This document shows, in pieces, positions 53,727-62,028 of a stretch of 64,000 nt of DNA (within the stretch, counting starts at the first letter, position 1; the number at the start of each line of letters is the position of its first letter). The notes below the pieces were generated by a model. The model was not told where the DNA came from. It did not search any database and was given only the letters and a program-made list of their open reading frames with translations. Origin of the DNA: Acidimicrobiales bacterium mtb01 (GTDB lineage Bacteria > Actinomycetota > Acidimicrobiia > Acidimicrobiales > Ilumatobacteraceae). A program made the position numbers and the translations under genes. The stretch spans positions 1,103,501 through 1,167,500 of the forward strand of contig NBNI01000007.1 of NCBI GenBank assembly GCA_004379135.1, written 5' to 3'.

Positions 53727-54563
53727 GTGAGCGAACTCGCCGAACGCCTCGGCTACGACAGCGACACTCGCTTGGTGATCCTGTCGTGCGACGACCTCGG
53801 GTCGTGCCACGCCGCCAACATGGGTGTGTATTCGGCCCTGCGCGATGGTGTGGCCACCTGCGCGTCGGTGATGATCCCGGCTCCGTGGTCGCGCCACGCC
53901 GCCCTCATGTACCGCGGCGAGGACGTGGGCGTCCACCTCACCCTCAACGCCGAGCATCCGGCGTACCGGTGGGGTCCCATCACCCACGCACCGTCGCTGC
54001 TGTCGGGTGACGGCGGATTCCCCCGCGAGATCGACGATCTGTGGGAGCACGCCGACCCGGCCGAGGTGCTACGCGAGTGCCGAGCCCAGATCGAGCGCGC
54101 CATCCTGTGGGGCTTCGACGTCACCCACCTCGCTCCCCACCTCACTGCCATCACGTTGCGGCCCGAGTTCTTCGACGTGTACCTCGAACTGGCCGTCGAA
54201 TTCGACCTCCCGATCCGGCTTCCGTCCACCGTGAGCGCCGAGGATGCCGGCTTTCCTTTCCGCGATCTGGCCGCCGACGAGGGCGTGATCTTCCCCGATC
54301 ACTTCGACCACGACTGGCGCGCCGGCAGTCGCGAGCGCGTCTACGCCGCCATCTCATCGCTGCCGGCTGGCGTGTCGGAGATCCATGTGCAGCCGGCCAT
54401 CGACACCGCCGAGGTGCGGGCCCTCGCCGGCGACGTCGCCGACGGGTGGATCGACGATCTCGATCTCGTCGTGAACGACTCGGTGCTCCGAAATCTGCTT
54501 CGCGAGTCGGGTGCGGTGCTGATCGGCTACCGCGAACTCCGCGCCGCGATGCGCGCGGCCTGA
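53727..54563 (+). CDS. ChbG/HpnK (YdjC) family carbohydrate deacetylase
   Basis: A 278-residue TIM-barrel-like deacetylase. Landmarks: LVILSCDDLGSCHAANMGVY (Asp-Asp metal motif), VGVHLTLNAEHPAYRWGP (His), and DVTHLAPHLTAIT (His-x3-His-type motif, here HLAPH). It would remove acetyl groups from chito-oligosaccharides or related sugars; the substrate is unknown. No signal peptide, so cytosolic. Confidence 0.85.
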   Translation: MSELAERLGYDSDTRLVILSCDDLGSCHAANMGVYSALRDGVATCASVMIPAPWSRHAALMYRGEDVGVHLTLNAEHPAYRWGPITHAPSLLSGDGGFPREIDDLWEHADPAEVLRECRAQIERAILWGFDVTHLAPHLTAITLRPEFFDVYLELAVEFDLPIRLPSTVSAEDAGFPFRDLAADEGVIFPDHFDHDWRAGSRERVYAAISSLPAGVSEIHVQPAIDTAEVRALAGDVADGWIDDLDLVVNDSVLRNLLRESGAVLIGYRELRAAMRAA

Positions 54564-54566
54564 ACG

Positions 54567-54806
54567 TCAGCCGGCCTGCGCAACCAATCGCGCCAACGTC
54601 GCCGCGACTTCACCCGACGAGAGCGCGTCGAACAGCGGACCCGACGGCCCGGTGTTCTTCAACTTGCCGAGCATGAACGCCACCGACGGATCGAGCGCTG
54701 CGTCGGCCAGCGAGACGCTCACCACGACGTTGGCGTCGTCGGGACCTTCGACGATCTCGTCGTTCTTGCCGCGAGCGACGCGGTACTGAAGACGAGCACC
54801 AGTCAC
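54567..54806 (-). CDS. Small SCP2-like protein
   Basis: A 79-residue protein that starts with GTG 54806 overlapping the Mca stop as GTGA. Its sequence (VVVSVSLADAALDPSVAFML, then GKLKNTGPSGPLFDALSSGE) resembles the core of SCP2-like sterol-transfer or alkyl-sulfatase C-terminal domains, in which GKLKNTG-like stretches bind lipids. It is shorter than a full SCP2 domain (about 100). It is cotranscribed with the amidase. Confidence 0.5.
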   Translation of the reverse strand: MTGARLQYRVARGKNDEIVEGPDDANVVVSVSLADAALDPSVAFMLGKLKNTGPSGPLFDALSSGEVAATLARLVAQAG

Positions 54807-55783
54807 GACGTCGCCGTTCGCTCGAGTTCCACGAGTCGCCGCGGATGCTCGACTCCGACGGGCAAGGACATCACATCGGCGATGCCGTCGAACAAGCAGA
54901 TCTCGACGGCGTCGTTGGCCGGCGAGCTCACGGCCGAACGCGCGAGCACCCAGTCCTCCCACGGATAGAGGGCCGACAACTCGTCGTCGTCGAGACCGAA
55001 CCACCACGCTTCCTTCGGGTCGACCTGCGTGGCGTGGGCCAGGAGGGCCTGCGTCCGCGCGTGCATGTGCGACGCGATGTGCAAGCGGGTGGTGACGCGA
55101 TCGTCGTGACTCGGGCGCGACAACCACTTCTCGTCGAACGGCGACTTGCCCGATTTGGCGATCATCGCGTCGTGCACCATGCGCATGCGTGTCTTGGTCC
55201 AGACCGTGTAATACATCTTCAGCGGTTGCCAGACCGGGCCGGCCCACGGATACCACGTCGGATCGCCGGCGCGCTCGAACGCCACCACCGACACGTCGTG
55301 GACCTTCACGTGGTCGGGATGCGGATAACCGCGCTGATCGTCGTTGTAGGTGATGATCACCTGTGGCCGGGTCCGACGAATCACCGCGACGAGCCGACCA
55401 ACTGCTTCATCGAGCTCGGCCTGATGGAAGCAGGCCGGATTCTGATTGGCCGGCGAATCGACCATCCCCGAGTCCCGGTAGCCGAGCATCACGACCTCGT
55501 GGAAGCCGATGATCTCGGCCGACCGCGACAACTCGACCGGTCGGAGCCGCGCCATGACGGCCTTCTCGTCCTCGGGTTCGACTCCATGGAAGGGTCCACC
55601 CGGTTCGCGCAACGCGGGGTTCTGGAGATCACCCTCCTCGCCACCGGTGCAGCAGACGAGGACCGTGCGGACACCGAGGTCGGCGTACGCCGCGAGCGTC
55701 GGCGCACCCTTGGACGCCTCGTCGTCGGGGTGGGCATGAACGGTCAGGACGCAGAGCGGATTTCCGTTCGCATCGAGACGCAT
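54803..55783 (-). CDS. mca: Mycothiol S-conjugate amidase (Mca) family enzyme
   Basis: A 326-residue LmbE-like zinc hydrolase. Zinc ligands: VHAHPDDEASKGA (about 15-27, His and Asp-Asp) and GYPHPDHVKVHDVSV (His). VCCTGGEEGDLQNP and FHEVVMLGYRDSGMVDSPAN are typical of the Mca/MshB group; the length and the 'GYRDSGM' loop fit Mca rather than MshB. It cleaves mycothiol conjugates in detoxification, which indicates an actinobacterium. ATG 55783 has TAGCGT 7 nt upstream. Confidence 0.85.
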   Translation of the reverse strand: MRLDANGNPLCVLTVHAHPDDEASKGAPTLAAYADLGVRTVLVCCTGGEEGDLQNPALREPGGPFHGVEPEDEKAVMARLRPVELSRSAEIIGFHEVVMLGYRDSGMVDSPANQNPACFHQAELDEAVGRLVAVIRRTRPQVIITYNDDQRGYPHPDHVKVHDVSVVAFERAGDPTWYPWAGPVWQPLKMYYTVWTKTRMRMVHDAMIAKSGKSPFDEKWLSRPSHDDRVTTRLHIASHMHARTQALLAHATQVDPKEAWWFGLDDDELSALYPWEDWVLARSAVSSPANDAVEICLFDGIADVMSLPVGVEHPRRLVELERTATS

Positions 55784-55790
55784 GTCCGAA

Positions 55791-55832
55791 ACGCTAGTTC
55801 GCCGACGGCTCGACCCGTCGGGCGCCTAGCGT
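55791..55832. promoter_or_regulatory. Divergent -10 boxes for mca and the PEBP gene
   Basis: TAGCGT on the minus strand (55791-55796) ends 7 nt before ATG 55783. TAGCGT on the plus strand (55827-55832) ends 8 nt before ATG 55841. The two starts are 57 nt apart. Confidence 0.5.
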
Positions 55833-55840
55833 GGCGGGCG

Positions 55841-56503
55841 ATGACCCGCGACACCACCTCCGCTCGCCGGATCTTCACCGGACTGCTCGGCTCGGTGGGT
55901 CTGCTTCTCGCGGCCTGCTCGACCGACGGTCGCGAGATGCGCCCGCCGCGCCCCGATCAGTCGCAGTCGATCATCGAGAGCACCCTCGCACCCGTACCCG
56001 AACTGGGAGGGTTCGACGCCTCGATCACGCCCGCCCCGACTTTCGCGCTCACACTGCCGTGGACCGAGGGCGGCCCGATTCCCGCCGACTACACGTGCGG
56101 TGGCTCCGACGTGTCGCCTCCCCTCGTGTGGTCCGGCGTCCCGGTCGACACGGCGTCCTTGGCCGTCATCGTAACCGATCTCGACGCCACCAACGCCGAC
56201 GGTCAGCCGTTCGTGCACTGGATCGTGGCCAACATTCCCCCGTCGATCACGGCCATTCCCACCGGCGGCGCGATCGCCGGTTCGATCGAATCGCTCAACG
56301 ACTTCTCGTCACCCGAGTCGCCGCGTTCGGGCTGGGGCGGTCCGTGCCCACCGGTCGGTGCGACGCACACGTACTCGTTCGAGGTGCGTGCCCTCGACCA
56401 GTTCGTCGAACTGGCCGATGAGAGCCCGGCGTCCGACCTGCTGGCCGTGATCGATGCCGCCACCGTGGCCACCGCCTCGGGCACGGGCACCGTGGCCGGC
56501 TGA
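55841..56503 (+). CDS. PEBP-family (YbhB/YbcL-like) lipoprotein
   Basis: A 220-residue lipoprotein: GLLGSVGLLLAACSTDG with lipobox LAAC (cysteine at about 26), an extracellular linker, then a phosphatidylethanolamine-binding-protein fold. Landmarks: ADYTCGGSDVSPPLVWSGVP, AVIVTDLDATNADGQPFVHW, IVANIPPSI, GWGGPCPPVGATHTYSFEVR. The bacterial family has no defined function but is often called a kinase-inhibitor homologue. It faces the outside. Confidence 0.88.
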   Translation: MTRDTTSARRIFTGLLGSVGLLLAACSTDGREMRPPRPDQSQSIIESTLAPVPELGGFDASITPAPTFALTLPWTEGGPIPADYTCGGSDVSPPLVWSGVPVDTASLAVIVTDLDATNADGQPFVHWIVANIPPSITAIPTGGAIAGSIESLNDFSSPESPRSGWGGPCPPVGATHTYSFEVRALDQFVELADESPASDLLAVIDAATVATASGTGTVAG

Positions 56504-56535
56504 CCACGCTCCGCGTTCAGTCGACCACTCCGTGC

Positions 56536-56541
56536 CACAAT
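56536..56541 (+). promoter_or_regulatory. -10-like box (CACAAT) for the GGDEF/EAL gene
   Basis: CACAAT ends 6 nt before ATT 56548. It has the same form and spacing as the box of the FtsB-like gene. Confidence 0.3.
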
Positions 56542-56547
56542 GGCCCC

Positions 56548-58203
56548 ATTGCGGCGACCCCTCCTCCCCCTGACCGGCCCGATCACCTGAGCATCCACGC
56601 CGCCACCTCGGCCGATCTGGTGCTGGCGGTCGATCGTGAAGGCCGCGTGCTCGACGCCAACCCGGCCGCGCGGCGTTTCGCCGACGGTGCGGTGGGACTG
56701 GCCGACCTGGTGGCGGCGATCCAGACCCAGATGCCGCGGTTCGTGCCCGAACGCTGGCGCGGCGAAATCTCCCTGCGCGACCCACGAGGAAACCCCGTGG
56801 TGCTCGACTGCGAAGTGATCGTGCACACCGGTCCGATCCATTGGTCGGCCTGGTGCCGTGACATCACCGAGTCGAGCCGAGTCCAGTCCGCTCTCGCCCA
56901 TCAAGCGACGCATGATGCCCTCACCGGGTTGCCGAATCGAACGTTGTTCTCGCGTCGAGTGGCCGAGGCCATCGAACGCAGTCGACGCGACGATCGCGAT
57001 CTCGCCGTGATGTACGTCGACATCGATCGGTTGAAGGACGTCAACGACACTCTTGGTCACGACTTCGGCGACGTTCTGATCACCACGATCGCGCGGCGTC
57101 TCGCCGTGAACACCCGACCGGGTGACGTGGTGGGTCGGGTCGGCGGCGACGAATTCGTCGTGCTGTGCGAACGGACCGACGACGAGGACACCGCCCTCGA
57201 CGTGGCCCGCCGAATGTGCTCGGCGCTCGCCGCGCCCGTCGTTCTGCGCGGCATCGAAGTGGCCAGCGGCGCCAGTGTCGGCGTGGCGACTTCTCGCGGC
57301 CTCGGTGCGTCGACGTCATCCCTCGACGCCGCCCAGCAGTTGATCCAGAACGCCGACACCGCGATGTACCACGCGAAGGCGCGAGGCGGCGGAGCCTCGG
57401 CTCTCTTCGACGAGGTCATGCGCGACGAAGCCTTCCGGCGCGCGCGTCTCGCCGTCGATCTCGAACGTGCGGTGGCCGACCGCCGATTGCATCTCGAGTT
57501 CCAGCCCATCGTGCGGGCGCACGACTCGCGACTGGTCGCCTGTGAGGCTCTGCTGCGCTGGGAGCATCCGACCGAAGGATTGCTCGCACCGGCATCGTTC
57601 ATCGATCTGGCCGAGCAATCGGGGCTCATCGTGCCGATCGGCGACTGGGTGCTCGACGACGCCGCCCGGACCTTGGCCCGCTGGATGGACGAGGGACGCG
57701 TCAACCGGAAGTTCCGCGTCCACGTGAACGTCTCGGCCCGTCAGGTGGCCGATCCGCACTTCGTCGAGAAGGTGTCGACGATCAGCGGCTTGCACGGCCT
57801 GTCGCCGGCCAACATCGCGCTCGAATTCGACGAGACCCTTCTCGGACGCGACGACACGCTGCGCACCCTGCAATCACTCCACCGAATCGGTGTGCAGTTG
57901 ACAATCGACCATTTCGGTCGCGGCGGCTCGTCGCTCACGACCCTGCGCAATGGTCCGGCCGACCACGTGAAACTGGACGCCTCGCTCACCGGCACGGTCG
58001 GATTCGGCGACGATTCATTGTTCCGGAGCGTCGTCCAACTCGTCCACGCGCTGGCCGCCTCGGTGGTGGCCGAACACGTCACCAGCGCGAGCCAGCACGA
58101 ACGGCTGCGAACCCTGGGTTGCGACTACTTGCAAGGACATCACATCGGACGACCCGCGCGGGCCGAGATGTTCTGGGCGGGCGTGAACTCAGTGGGCGAC
58201 TGA
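56548..58203 (+). CDS. PAS-GGDEF-EAL cyclic-di-GMP enzyme with altered EAL active site (proposed ATT start)
   Basis: About 551 residues. A PAS-like domain (LVLAVDREGRVLDANPAARR) leads to an intact diguanylate cyclase: HDALTGLPNRTLF and RVGGDEFVVL (about 195-205), with the inhibitory RxxD site as RPGD five residues upstream. The EAL domain has CEALLRW but is changed where DDFG(T) is expected (TIDHFGRGGSSL) and where AEGVE is expected (AEHVTSA), so phosphodiesterase activity is doubtful. It may make c-di-GMP and use EAL as a sensor. The start: GTG 56620 would cut into the PAS domain, and the only in-frame candidate at the -10 box is ATT 56548, so it is uncertain. Confidence 0.85.
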   Translation: MAATPPPPDRPDHLSIHAATSADLVLAVDREGRVLDANPAARRFADGAVGLADLVAAIQTQMPRFVPERWRGEISLRDPRGNPVVLDCEVIVHTGPIHWSAWCRDITESSRVQSALAHQATHDALTGLPNRTLFSRRVAEAIERSRRDDRDLAVMYVDIDRLKDVNDTLGHDFGDVLITTIARRLAVNTRPGDVVGRVGGDEFVVLCERTDDEDTALDVARRMCSALAAPVVLRGIEVASGASVGVATSRGLGASTSSLDAAQQLIQNADTAMYHAKARGGGASALFDEVMRDEAFRRARLAVDLERAVADRRLHLEFQPIVRAHDSRLVACEALLRWEHPTEGLLAPASFIDLAEQSGLIVPIGDWVLDDAARTLARWMDEGRVNRKFRVHVNVSARQVADPHFVEKVSTISGLHGLSPANIALEFDETLLGRDDTLRTLQSLHRIGVQLTIDHFGRGGSSLTTLRNGPADHVKLDASLTGTVGFGDDSLFRSVVQLVHALAASVVAEHVTSASQHERLRTLGCDYLQGHHIGRPARAEMFWAGVNSVGD

Positions 58204-59520
58204 GACGGCGTCGAGGTAGTCGGCGAACTTCTCCACCGCGGCCTCGCGTCGAGTCGGCACGTGTTCGCGCGACGGATCGCTCGCTCGGTAGTTCTTGAGG
58301 ATCTGACGAGCAACCGTCACCTTGTGCACCTCGTCGGGGCCGTCGTAGATGCGCGCGGCCCGCGCCGCGCGGTACATGGCCTCGAGGGGCAGATCGGTGG
58401 TGTAACCGAGGCTCCCGTGGATCTGGATCGCGCGGTCGATCACGTTGTAGAGCACCTTGGCGCCCCAGAACTTGATGACTCCGATCTCGACGCGGGCGTC
58501 GCTGTAGTGCTTGCCGGCGGCGTGCAGTTGATCCATCTTCCAGGCGGCCTGCAGAGTGAGCAGACGCGCGGCCTGCATCTCGGCGTAGCTCTCGGCGACC
58601 CAGTCCTGGATCATCTGCTTGTCGGCGAGGATGCTGCCGTGGGTGTAGCGCGTGAGCGCTCGCTCGCACAGCATGTCGAACGCGCGTTGGCTCTGGCCGA
58701 GCCAGCGCATCGCGTGGTGGATGCGGCCGGGTCCGAGCCGCTTCTGCGCGAGAGCGAAGCCCTGGCCGATTCCGTCCTGGCCGCCCACGATGTTGTCGAA
58801 CGGAACACGCACGTTGTCGTAGATGATCTCGGCGTGCCCACCCGGCTCGCCGGTCTTGTGGTCGGGCTCACCCATGGTGGGCACGTCGCGCACGATGTTG
58901 ACGCCGGGCGTGCGAGTGGGGACGATGATCATCGAGAACGCCTTGTAGGCGCTCGTGTCGGCGTCGCCGGTGCGCGCCATCACGATCAGGAAGTCGCTGA
59001 TCGAGGCGTTCGACGAGAACCACTTGTGACCGTTGATGACCCACTCGTCACCGTCGCGCACGGCCGTCGTCTTGAGCAGGGTCGGGTCGGCGCCCGCACT
59101 CGGCTCGGTCATGCTGAAGCACGAACGCAACTTGCCCTCGAGCAGGGGTTGCATCCAAGTGGTCCGCTGCTGCGCCGTGCCGCCCACCGCGATCAATTCG
59201 GCGTTGCCGCTGTCGGGAGCGTTGTTGCCGAAGATGCTCGGTGCGTAGACGCACTGACCGAGGATCTCGTGCATCAGCCCGAGCTTCACCTGACCGAAAC
59301 CGAGGCCGCCCATGTCGGGCGGCAGGTGGGCGGCCCACAGTCCACGCTTCTTGACTTCTTCCTTGAGCGGAGCCGTGACCTTCGCGAACGTCTCGCGACC
59401 CTGCGGAGTGCGCCACACATCGGCCAACGTCTCGAGCGGAATGATCTCGTCGCGGACGAATCCGCGCATCCATTCGAGCTTTTCCTCGAATTCGGGCTCG
59501 GTCTGGAAATCCCAGGCCAT
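58189..59520 (-). CDS. Acyl-CoA dehydrogenase
   Basis: A 443-residue flavoprotein. Landmarks: FSMTEPSAGADPTLLKTTAV (FAD and substrate loop), VINGHKWFSSNASISDFLIV, VPFDNIVGGQDGIGQGFALA, the C-terminal ITHR-like region ARAARIYDGPDEVHKVTVAR. It catalyses the first step of acyl-CoA beta-oxidation; chain-length preference unknown. ATG 59520 has AGGGGGAA in the leader and a TACGGT -10 box at 59609-59614 (leader of about 82 nt). It converges on the GGDEF/EAL gene with a 15-nt overlap. Confidence 0.93.
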   Translation of the reverse strand: MAWDFQTEPEFEEKLEWMRGFVRDEIIPLETLADVWRTPQGRETFAKVTAPLKEEVKKRGLWAAHLPPDMGGLGFGQVKLGLMHEILGQCVYAPSIFGNNAPDSGNAELIAVGGTAQQRTTWMQPLLEGKLRSCFSMTEPSAGADPTLLKTTAVRDGDEWVINGHKWFSSNASISDFLIVMARTGDADTSAYKAFSMIIVPTRTPGVNIVRDVPTMGEPDHKTGEPGGHAEIIYDNVRVPFDNIVGGQDGIGQGFALAQKRLGPGRIHHAMRWLGQSQRAFDMLCERALTRYTHGSILADKQMIQDWVAESYAEMQAARLLTLQAAWKMDQLHAAGKHYSDARVEIGVIKFWGAKVLYNVIDRAIQIHGSLGYTTDLPLEAMYRAARAARIYDGPDEVHKVTVARQILKNYRASDPSREHVPTRREAAVEKFADYLDAVSVAH

Positions 59521-59625
59521 GGCGTTCCCCCTGTCTCGTGGCGCTGTGCGCGCGGTGTGTCGGAATTTTCGGCGCCGCGACGCCCCCGCGCCCGGACCGA
59601 CCCCGTCGACCGTAGCAAGACGGGG

Positions 59626-59631
59626 TACCGT
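59626..59631 (+). promoter_or_regulatory. -10 box (TACCGT) for the rhomboid gene
   Basis: TACCGT lies 35 nt before ATG 59667, giving a short leader. It is 12 nt from the divergent -10 box of the acyl-CoA dehydrogenase gene. Confidence 0.4.
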
Positions 59632-59666
59632 GATCGTCACGCTGCTGTCGCGTTGCACTCACGACA

Positions 59667-60520
59667 TGACCGAGTTCCCCCCGCCTCAACTCCCCGCGTG
59701 CACGCGTCATCCCGATCGGCTCACCGGCCGTTCGTGCACTCGTTGCGGACGGCCGGCGTGCAGCGACTGCCTCGTGTCGGTGACGGTCGGCAGCCACTGC
59801 ACCGACTGCGTCAAAGCCAGTCGGCCGGCGACATCGGTTCGTGTACGCGACTGGAATGCGCGCCAACCCATCGCCGTCACTCTGGTCCTCATCGGCATCA
59901 ATCTCGCCGTGTTCGCGTGGGTGCTGATGGGCGACGTCTCGTCGGCCGGCTTCACCGACCGTCCCAGTGACCGTGAAATCGATCTCGGTCTCAGCAAGTG
60001 GCTCCTTCAGGACGCGGCGGGCTGGTATCGCCTGGTGTCGGCCGGCTTTCTCCACTTCGGTCTGCTCCACCTCGCGATGAACATGATCCTCCTGTATCAA
60101 CTCGGCCAGATGCTCGAACCGGCCCTCGGCCGCGTGCGCTTCGGCCTCCTGTACTTCGCGTCGCTGCTCGGCGGATCGCTCGGCGCACTCGTGATCCAGG
60201 GCAACGCCGGCGGACTGCACGGCGGTGCATCCGGTGCGGTGTTCGGCCTCATGGCCGCGGCGGCGGTGGGTCTGCAACGGCGCGGCGTCAACGTGTTCCA
60301 GACGGGTATCGGTGCCACGCTGGTGATCAACCTGCTGCTCACCTTCACGATCCCGGGCATCTCGATCGGTGGACACCTCGGTGGGGCGGCGGCCGGAGCG
60401 GTGTGCGGTGCGGTGATGCTGGCTCCCACCTGGAAGCGAACCCCGATCTGGAGTTCTTACGCGGTGCCGATCGTCGTCGCGGTGGTGTCGTTCGTGGCGA
60501 GCATCGCGGTGGCGGCTTGA
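59667..60520 (+). CDS. Rhomboid-family intramembrane protease with zinc-finger N-terminus
   Basis: A 283-residue membrane protease. The N-terminus has a B-box-like zinc finger: PACTRHPDRLTGRSCTRCGR, ACSDCLVSV, GSHCTDC. Six helices follow, with WYRLVSAGFLHFGLLHLAMN (WR-type motif and HxxxN), the catalytic Ser in HGGASGAVFGLMA and the catalytic His in GGHLGGAAAG. It cleaves membrane-tethered substrates. The 3' end overlaps the DUF4031 gene by 64 nt on the opposite strand. Confidence 0.92.
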
Positions 60521-60792
60521 ACGCCGCTCCGTCTCACTCTCGGCGCGACCCGTAGACCGCTCGTCCGAAGTATCGACACGATCTGACGACTCGTCACTTC
60601 CACCGCACCGAGTTCGACCGCCATCACTCGGTATTCGTCGGGGAGGTCGTAATGATCGAGATGGAAGGCTCGGCGCGAGACCCCGAGGCCCGACGCGAAC
60701 TCGTGCAGTTCGTCGAGATGCGAGTCGCTGACGAGGTGGCACCAATGCCGCTCGCGGAACCACCACGCGGCCGGGTCGACGTACAGAGTCAG
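60457..60792 (-). CDS. DUF4031 protein, probable CTG start
   Basis: A 111-residue protein. It begins (M)TLYVDPAAWWFRERHWCHLV and continues with DSHLDELHEF, GVSRRAFHLDHYDLPDEYRV and MAVELGAVEV, the usual DUF4031 order (function unknown). No ATG, GTG or TTG lies before the conserved YVD strand; CTG 60792 overlaps the upstream stop as CTGA. The last 60 or so nt are complementary to the end of the rhomboid gene. Confidence 0.75.
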   Translation of the reverse strand: MTLYVDPAAWWFRERHWCHLVSDSHLDELHEFASGLGVSRRAFHLDHYDLPDEYRVMAVELGAVEVTSRQIVSILRTSGLRVAPRVRRSGVQAATAMLATNDTTATTIGTA

Positions 60793-60923
60793 CGGCGGCG
60801 GTTCTTGCGCACGCGAACCGGAACGGGCTTGGGCGACACGACGCGAATCCCGGTGGCACCGATGCCGACCGCGGCGCCGACGGCCGTGCCGACCACGACC
60901 AGGTTCACGATCCAGGAAGCCAT
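60789..60923 (-). CDS. 44-residue single-helix membrane peptide
   Basis: ATG 60923 is 6 nt behind the TACGGT box at 60930-60935. The peptide has one glycine-rich helix (IVNLVVVGTAVGAAVGIGAT) followed by a very basic tail (PVRVRKNRRR), so the tail would face the cytosol. I cannot name a family. Its stop overlaps the CTG start of the DUF4031 gene. Confidence 0.5.
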   Translation of the reverse strand: MASWIVNLVVVGTAVGAAVGIGATGIRVVSPKPVPVRVRKNRRR

Positions 60924-60966
60924 GTCGACACCGTAGTCGTCGATCGTGCGGGAGCGCGGTCGGAAG

Positions 60967-61203
60967 TCAGTGCGCGCAGCCGCAACCCGAACCGCAGCCG
61001 CCACCGGACGACGGTGCGGGCGAAGCCGACCCCGACGACGATGATGACGCCGAACCGCCGCCGACCGATGCGAAGACCGACAGGAGCCGGACCGCACCCG
61101 GGTGACCAGCGGGGCACGTGGCCGGGTCGCTGGCCTCGGACATCGGACGGCGCACCTCGAAGGTCGATTCGCAGGTTCGACAGCGGAACTCGTACAGCGG
61201 CAT
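60967..61203 (-). CDS. FmdB-family zinc-ribbon protein
   Basis: A 78-residue protein starting MPLYEFRCRTCESTFEVRRP, the FmdB family opening with the first CxxC, followed by a second ligand pair (TCPAGH) and GAVRLLSVFA. The C-terminus is Ser/Gly-rich and ends CGSGCGCAH. FmdB-like proteins are predicted regulators or small metal-binding proteins. TACACT at 61211-61216 ends 7 nt before ATG 61203. Confidence 0.85.
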   Translation of the reverse strand: MPLYEFRCRTCESTFEVRRPMSEASDPATCPAGHPGAVRLLSVFASVGGGSASSSSSGSASPAPSSGGGCGSGCGCAH

Positions 61204-61238
61204 CGGCCCCAGTGTAGGCGTCTGGTTGACTGGACGTC

Positions 61239-61514
61239 ATGGCCGCGATCACCGAGACCGACGTCCGGACCGAGAACGTCCCGCAGACCGGCAAGCCCGA
61301 TTGCGCCCACATCGTGAAGGTCGGCCCGGGCGAGACCGCGACGGCCAAGGTCCTGGAGGCCCGTGTGATGGGCACGCCACTCGAAGCATTGTGCGGCCAC
61401 GTCTGGGTTCCGTCCCGCGATCCGAAGTCGCTTCCGCTCTGCAAGGAATGCAAGAACATCTACGAGATGTACAAGTCGTTCAACGACGGACTGAACGACA
61501 CCCCGGGCGAATGA
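61239..61514 (+). CDS. DUF3039 protein
   Basis: A 91-residue actinobacterial DUF3039 protein of unknown function, with zinc-like ligands: PDCAHIVKVG, ALCGHVWVPSRDPKSLPLCK, ECKNIYE. The ligands may bind a metal (His, Cys). It is divergent from the FmdB-like gene with 35 nt between starts. Confidence 0.85.
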   Translation: MAAITETDVRTENVPQTGKPDCAHIVKVGPGETATAKVLEARVMGTPLEALCGHVWVPSRDPKSLPLCKECKNIYEMYKSFNDGLNDTPGE

Positions 61515-61530
61515 GCACGGGCTGATTCTC

Positions 61531-62019
61531 GTGTCCGCTCCCCTGCGCATCCGACCGGCCGCCCGTGCTCTCGTCATCACCCCGGCCGCTCGCGTGTTGC
61601 TCGTTCGGTTCGAGTTTCCGGCCGGTTCGCGATGGGCGTTGCCTGGCGGGGGACTCGAGCCGGGCGAGGATCACGTGACGGCGCTTCGTCGCGAGTTGCG
61701 GGAGGAGGTCGGACTCGTCGACTCCGCCATCGGTCCGCACATCTGGACCCGCGAGCACCACGTGACGTTCATCAACGGACTGTGGGACGGGCAACGCGAG
61801 CACATCCATGTCGTCGCCGTCGACGAGGAGTTCGAGCCCGCTCCGGCGCTGCCGTGGTCGACGCTCAACGAGGAGTACATGTTCGAGTTGCGCTGGTGGA
61901 GCATCGACGAGATGCGAACGCGCGACGACATCTGGTGGGTCCCGCGCGCGCTCCCCGATCTCGTCGACGAGATCGTGCGCGTCGGATTGCCTTCTTCCCC
62001 GGTCGACGTCGAGCCCTAG
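61531..62019 (+). CDS. Nudix hydrolase
   Basis: A 162-residue Nudix protein. The Nudix box is GGGLEPGEDHVTALRRELRE followed by EVGL (residues about 37-60). RPAARALVITPAARVLLVRF is the first strand pair. C-terminal residues (FELRWWSIDEMRTR) are family-typical. Substrate unknown. GTG 61531 is used. Its TAG stop forms part of the -10 box of lysE. Confidence 0.88.
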   Translation: MSAPLRIRPAARALVITPAARVLLVRFEFPAGSRWALPGGGLEPGEDHVTALRRELREEVGLVDSAIGPHIWTREHHVTFINGLWDGQREHIHVVAVDEEFEPAPALPWSTLNEEYMFELRWWSIDEMRTRDDIWWVPRALPDLVDEIVRVGLPSSPVDVEP

Positions 62020-62022
62020 GAT
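62017..62022 (+). promoter_or_regulatory. -10 box (TAGGAT) overlapping the Nudix stop codon
   Basis: The TAG stop of the Nudix gene is the first half of TAGGAT, which ends 6 nt before GTG 62029. Confidence 0.5.
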
Positions 62023-62028
62023 CGACCC

